The notes below the pieces were generated by a model. That model ran no database searches. It had not been told where the DNA came from and saw only the letters and a program-made list of their open reading frames with translations. The translations under genes and the position numbers were made by a program. Positions 58,933 to 64,000 of a DNA stretch of 64,000 nucleotides are shown piece after piece. Positions within the stretch are counted from its first letter, which is position 1. Every line of letters begins with the position of its first letter. The stretch is from positions 13,986,481-14,050,480 of the forward strand of contig NW_019211454.1 of the NCBI RefSeq assembly GCF_002443255.2. Reading direction: 5' to 3'. The DNA comes from Varroa destructor (lineage: Eukaryota; Arthropoda; Arachnida; Mesostigmata; Varroidae).

Positions 58933-61900
58933 ATATTTAGTTATTCTTAACAAGTTTAGGGTAATTAAAAGCTCTAATTCAATGTACGTCAGTCAGGCTT
59001 GTACTGACATACTGCCATGCTGTACGCGTTTTACATATCTTGCGCATTGGGCGATGTTTATGTTCGTTTAGCAGTGGACCGGGTATATGCTAGATATTTA
59101 TGGCAGCGCGTCGTCTGCTATGGCAGGTCTCTTCTTTTCCGACATCGCAGTAGCTACAAACAACCGCCTCACCGAACTCATCCATGCTGCTGTTTCTCCG
59201 CAGCCTCAGGCCGCGGGCACCGTTTCCGATTTCTCTAACGTTCGATGTCATGCTTCGCTCGGCAGAACGAGCACGAATGTGGAGAGATCGTATGTGAAAC
59301 ATGTCGCCGGGATGCTTGTCAGAGAGCGCTGGAAATAGCCCTGTCATTCAAGTGCCGTAAAGAAGATGCTTTCGTCAGCGGTGCGACGACTGTCGCTGCA
59401 GCAGCCTACTTTTGGTCGTTTTGGAGGCCAGTAGTGACGAGTTACGTTTGGATGGCTCCAACGTTTACCGACAATCACTCGATTACTGCTGGGTTTACTG
59501 AATAGCTCGTAGCCACAGCAAACCTGGCCGATATAGGGCGGCCGTTTGACATGCAAGTAACGCTATTGTCGTACTTGGCGCACGAGTCAATCAGCGAATC
59601 GTACCAGGCAGAGTACAGAAACACAGAGTAGTTAGTACCAACTGGTCATTGGCGGGGCGCGTGAAAATAAGAACAGCGACTACACAGTGTTGGCACGAAC
59701 AAATACATTGATCGTTGCGTAAACAAACTTGTTAGGCAACGCGCAAAGAAGGCAGATATTGATAGTTTGGTTTAATTATCACAAGGTATGCTTTGTACAA
59801 TGTGTGCTGTTGTGTCCTCCTCGTTACATTGTCTGCATAGCTTACCTCAATTTCTAACAAATTCATATTTTAGTTGCACCGAACCAACCTGTAGGTTTGT
59901 AGCCAAACCTCCCCACGAGGCGATGTACCAGTTCGGGCTTTGAAATTTCAAGTTTTACGTCCAGCATAACTCTTAGATACCCCATGAGAACGAACGGCTT
60001 CCTGCACGGAATGAACTGTGTCTTGTTCTGATTCAAACCTGTATCAGGATGTGTCTGCAAGATTAACAGACAAACGCATTATTAACTATCCTATCGGAAG
60101 ACCAACAGATTGAGTCGAAGAGGTTAAGGGCTGCGGAGATTTTCGGAGAGGCAAACCTCATACACATATGTGAAATATTTACACTAATTACGCGACATTC
60201 CGTGACCGGTGACCGCTTAGAAGAAATAAAGGCCCGTCGATACAAATGAAAGTAAATTCTTATTTCTCATAAAAGATAACCAGGGTCCCAATAAACCGTT
60301 GTGAGCCCACTTACCGAAGAAACTCAACAGAAATATGCGAAAACTTGTGTATCATTGTCGCTTTTAGATACGCTGTAAATGACCAGCTTATTCTAGATTA
60401 GCTGTTACTGTTTAGAATATCGGAAGCATCATTAATGAGGCTAAAAAAACATGGAAACTTTCTTCAACCCAGAAACGACTCCTGAAGTCGATGAACTGAT
60501 CGAACACTTATCTACATTTTATCAATTAATTACATTGGCTGACCAATGAGCTCCTCTAGATTCTTGTAAGATGCGACTTTCATACGTTCTCAAAAAATAC
60601 AGTAAAACTTCATATTAATTCTTCCTCCAATGTGTAACCACGCAGTGAATCAGTAGCCATTGTTCTGTCATCTGCTATCATCAAAAGTGATGCCCCTTAC
60701 GGTGTGTAGCATGTGTAAAAGCATATCACCAACCCACCATAGCCCGCCATCTCAAGCAATGGCCGTTCCGATATGACCTGTTATTTTTCTGAGAAATGCG
60801 AAATCATCCGTGACGGCTGACAGTGAAGTCGTTCCACGCAAATCTTCATATAATATCTAGTTATTTTCATATGTCCTAGTTTTTAGGGTCCGGCCGATGT
60901 CTTTTCAGTGCTTCAACTATGAAACCTAACGTCCGCATGTTGTGCAAACTTCGGCATTACATGAATTAATACATACACCTGAGGTGCACTTAACTGAAGC
61001 CAATCGTCCCATGAGAGAATATGGTAACATGTCACTATTCTTCGAAGTGGAGACTACTTAACAAACGAAAATGTATAATGTATATATTGAGCACCCCTCC
61101 GAAGTAATGATTTTGCGTTGTTGCAATTATAATCAGATTTCCCTACGAGGTCATACGGAATTACGCATTGATGTTGGGTACTCGAAGGTATCGGAAAGTT
61201 GAAACGAAGTTCACTGTATCATATGACTTCCATAAACAATATATCATTTTAGAGAACTTTTTTTCAACGAAGTATGTTGTAATAGACACGGTTACATATG
61301 ATCGAAGTAATTATCACCGTCCGGAAAGTCTTCAGCTTTCAATACTGTTAAAGAATTGTTTATTTCTATATGTAGGGTTCGTATTATGGTGACGGAATAT
61401 GGTTTTAACGAATCGCCATTTCATACGTATCACTGTTTAGATTCTTTGCAACGTACGTTTATCCTGACGGCTACCGACATCCTATTGTGACGTCTGTGGT
61501 AAACAATAGCCTCGTCTAGCGTGCGGTGTAGTGCGAGCTTTGTCCGCTTAAAAATTGGCTTTGACGAGATACCTGCTGACCGACAGGGGTCAGAAGAGCA
61601 TAAAACAAACGCATACTCTGAGCGTTTTCATTCCTAAATACGACCGGAACCGTGATCAATATGCAAGTAAAAAAACACCAGCGGATATGTTGCAGTTATC
61701 GGAAGGAAGCGCATGGCACAATAGCCCATTTCCGCACTTGGTAACCCTGATGAGACAGTCTGGCAAGTGAAGCGCGGTACGTCAGCCATTGCCTGTGCAT
61801 GTTTACAACGTAAATCAATCATTATTTAGTAGACTGCGATCTTATGCATGACTCAGCAACGGAGTAGTTTTGCTTGACAAACTTTCTAAAAGTTAATCGA

Positions 61901-63157
61901 AAAACAGGAAAATGATGGATGGCACGGAGAACCTATGTAAATTTATGTGTACCATGCGACAACAAAACCTTGCAAGGGAACAAGTCCGTAGGGCCAGCCT
62001 GAAATATTGTGTGCAACAATTTCAGATTTTCTAGATGTCCTAAATTTTACGCTATCCCGAACTCCTCAGTCCGTGTAAATACTAAAACGTCTGCAGGAAA
62101 GTGTCGACAGGTAAACTGCCGAAGAAAGCACTACGTTGCATGACCCCTCTTAGGCTAGCCTAAATGTATTCACTTAATGAGGTGAAAGAATTGTGTTCAA
62201 TGGGGAGAATTTGGCCTTAAATATGGCCAAAAAAAGGTAAGAGAAGCACCGCCATCGGTCGCTTCGCAGTCAATTATAGCTTTTTGGATACCAATAGTTC
62301 AAAGGCGTTTCTTGCCGACCAATGCGATGTAACAATCAAACTATATAATATGCTTTATTCACCTTTTTGAGACCAAAAATCTATTCCGGATGAATTGTAG
62401 ATTACAGATAACCTATTGGAACCTAGATTGCCTAACGGAAGAAGAACAGCGACAAAAATAAAAAAAAAATACGAACAAAAATGAATTAATTAGGTGAATT
62501 ATGAATACTCTAGAAACTGGTAAGTAAAGCTGATATGATGCTTAAATTTTTCGAACGTTAACGGAAACGTTGAAGTTATCCGCCACGCGGCCCCAAAGAT
62601 GTCGATACTGTGTATTAGTATTATTCGTGTTGTTCGTACGCAGTTCGTTGTGGCGGTTTGTCTCTTTACTTTACAATATTGACATAACGAAAATTTCGAA
62701 GGTAAGTTATGATAGATAATCAATCACGTATGCTGGCTTCACTACAGTGTTGCACAAAGTTCACATTCGTTTTAGCAATGTTTATATTAACAGTTTACAT
62801 AATAGAACTTAAATTTAGTTCCAAAATAAAGCTTGCATACATAGGCTGTGTGATTATAATGATGTGCAATACATGTATTAGTCAGCGATGTGATAAGTTC
62901 TGCATCAAGGTAACATCTATAAGCTACCTACTAAGCGTCTGCCCCGTAAGAGCTCGCATAGCCGTCGATATGTGAGTTATCATATTACTCGAAATGTATT
63001 TGAGCGACTATAGCCAGATCTGCGGATTCTTTCGCTGGGAAACTAAGTGGTAACTCGAATCGAAATTCAGAAATTGCATTCTCCCAACCTAACTTGCTGT
63101 GATTTCGGAGCCTCCGGTGCCCTGAAAAGCGTGACTGATCTCTCTGTTCTGTTGTAG

Positions 63158-63228
63158 TTCAAGAAGCCATTCGAAGAGAAACACGTGGAAATGCGAGTGG
63201 TAGATATATGGCCAAAGCATTGGGGGAA
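63158..63228 (+). other. Weak candidate internal exon
   Basis: A pyrimidine-rich acceptor (TCTCTCTGTTCTGTTGTAG) is followed by 71 open bases and a GTATGT donor. In phase 1 in, phase 0 out, it would encode QEAIRRETRGNASGRYMAKA and three more residues. Both splice sites are good but no family is recognised and no partner exon was found, so the gene, if real, extends beyond the window. Confidence 0.25.
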
Positions 63229-63399
63229 GTATGTAAAAAACAAGAGCTGGAATGATCGCTTGTCTTACCAGCTCAACTACTTCATGGGTGATTTTCCCCC
63301 CGCCAGATTCGCGTGTTTCAGCCCTATACATTTACACGTTTAGAGATGATTTGTTTGTATCTTTTGTTTGTTTATATACGGCTGTTTGTATTTGTATAT

Positions 63400-63471
63400 A
63401 GCTTTGCTCTAGATAACGACAGCGTACGAGTTCCGAGCTTTGCTCTAGATAACGACAGCGTACGAGTTCCG
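63400..63471. repeat. 36-base perfect tandem repeat
   Basis: Two identical adjacent 36-base units (63400-63435 and 63436-63471), each containing GCTTTGCTCTAGATAACGAC. Unit length is a multiple of three and one plus-strand frame stays open through both, giving a repeated 12-residue unit (SFALDNDSVRVP), but that frame has no other coding support. Confidence 0.92.
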
Positions 63472-64000
63472 TTAACATCTATCCTGCAATTCATATATTC
63501 TTGTATTGGTGGGACAGGCAGACCGTCATCGCGCAAGAGTAAGGCGCTTGCCACTCCCTTTGACATCATTCGCTTTACGCCACAGGCTAGCCGTTTAAAA
63601 CAGTCTTCGCGGCTTAAGTAACAGATGTCAATTGCCATAGGACGCTTGCTATGAGTAACTGCAATGAAGGTACAGGCGTAGGTAATGGATGGCGATGATT
63701 TTCTAGGACAGTTGTCTCAGGCTTTTAGTAACAATCGAAACAGTTTCATCACAGACTACTATTGCAGAAGTTCTGCACAATTTCTTTTTCAGTTTTGGTA
63801 GAATAGACTATTTGAGAGTTTCAACTTTTTATCAACAAGTAATTTACGATAATCGCGCCTATACGAGTGTCTTCGTTGAACGTACTAGCCTTTTTACAAT
63901 TCTGTAAATTTAGCTTAACGGTAGAGTAACATTACATGAGATAGCTGTGAACCTTCGGATCCTTTTGGATACGTTACACAGATTTACTATACACAGATTT

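Larger units (their letters stand above)
57203..64000. other. 3' region, no confidently supported gene
   Basis: 6.8 kb of mostly AT-rich sequence. A GC-richer patch at about 59080-59500 has open frames on both strands but no family signature. Two diverged direct repeats and a 36-base tandem repeat are listed separately. One weak internal exon candidate lies at 63158-63228. Confidence 0.55.

Noticed and set aside
63089..63331. Hydrophobic minus-strand frame
   Set aside because: It looks antisense to the better-supported exon candidate at 63158-63228 and has no family signature.
1..64000. CRISPR arrays, insertion sequences, prophage or bacterial operons
   Set aside because: The window is eukaryotic with spliced genes; no regularly spaced repeats or transposase/reverse-transcriptase frames were seen.

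Overview
This window is nuclear DNA from an invertebrate animal: AT-rich, with short GT/AG introns, long simple-repeat-bearing gaps and only eukaryotic genes. An arthropod, perhaps a mite, is the best guess, because the Patched-family and heat-shock proteins look arthropod-like. The species call is inference only. No prokaryotic, viral or intact transposon gene was recognised.

Layout. Positions 1-12,958 hold no gene I can support, only simple repeats and hairpins. At 12,959-15,168 (+) lies a five-exon tRNA-dihydrouridine synthase of the DUS4L type. It converges on a three-exon Treslin/TICRR replication-initiation gene (19,284-15,716, -) whose two small 5' exons were found by reading splice sites and frame. 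After a 4.8 kb gap, a complete Patched-family protein is encoded in one uninterrupted exon (24,141-27,935, +). It carries Asn where the sterol-sensing domain normally has its GVD aspartate.

Positions 30,309-39,025 (-) hold two tandem paralogues of a small secreted four-cysteine protein, each in four exons with matching intron positions and phases. Then come an intronless, N- and C-terminally extended HSP70 (43,582-41,183, -), the ribosomal protein gene RpS16/uS9 (46,382-45,505, -) and a ChaC-type gamma-glutamylcyclotransferase (48,400-50,568, +). Positions 57,202-53,453 (-) hold a secreted protein built from two tandem copies of a three-exon module; I recognise no family for it. The last 6.8 kb holds repeats and at most one weak exon candidate.

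The genes do not form a pathway; this is ordinary mixed gene neighbourhood. The points most worth following are the divergent single-exon Patched, the two tandem/modular secreted families and the extended HSP70. Exon models rest on open frames, splice consensus and phase agreement. No search or transcript data were available, so family names come from recognising the protein sequences.
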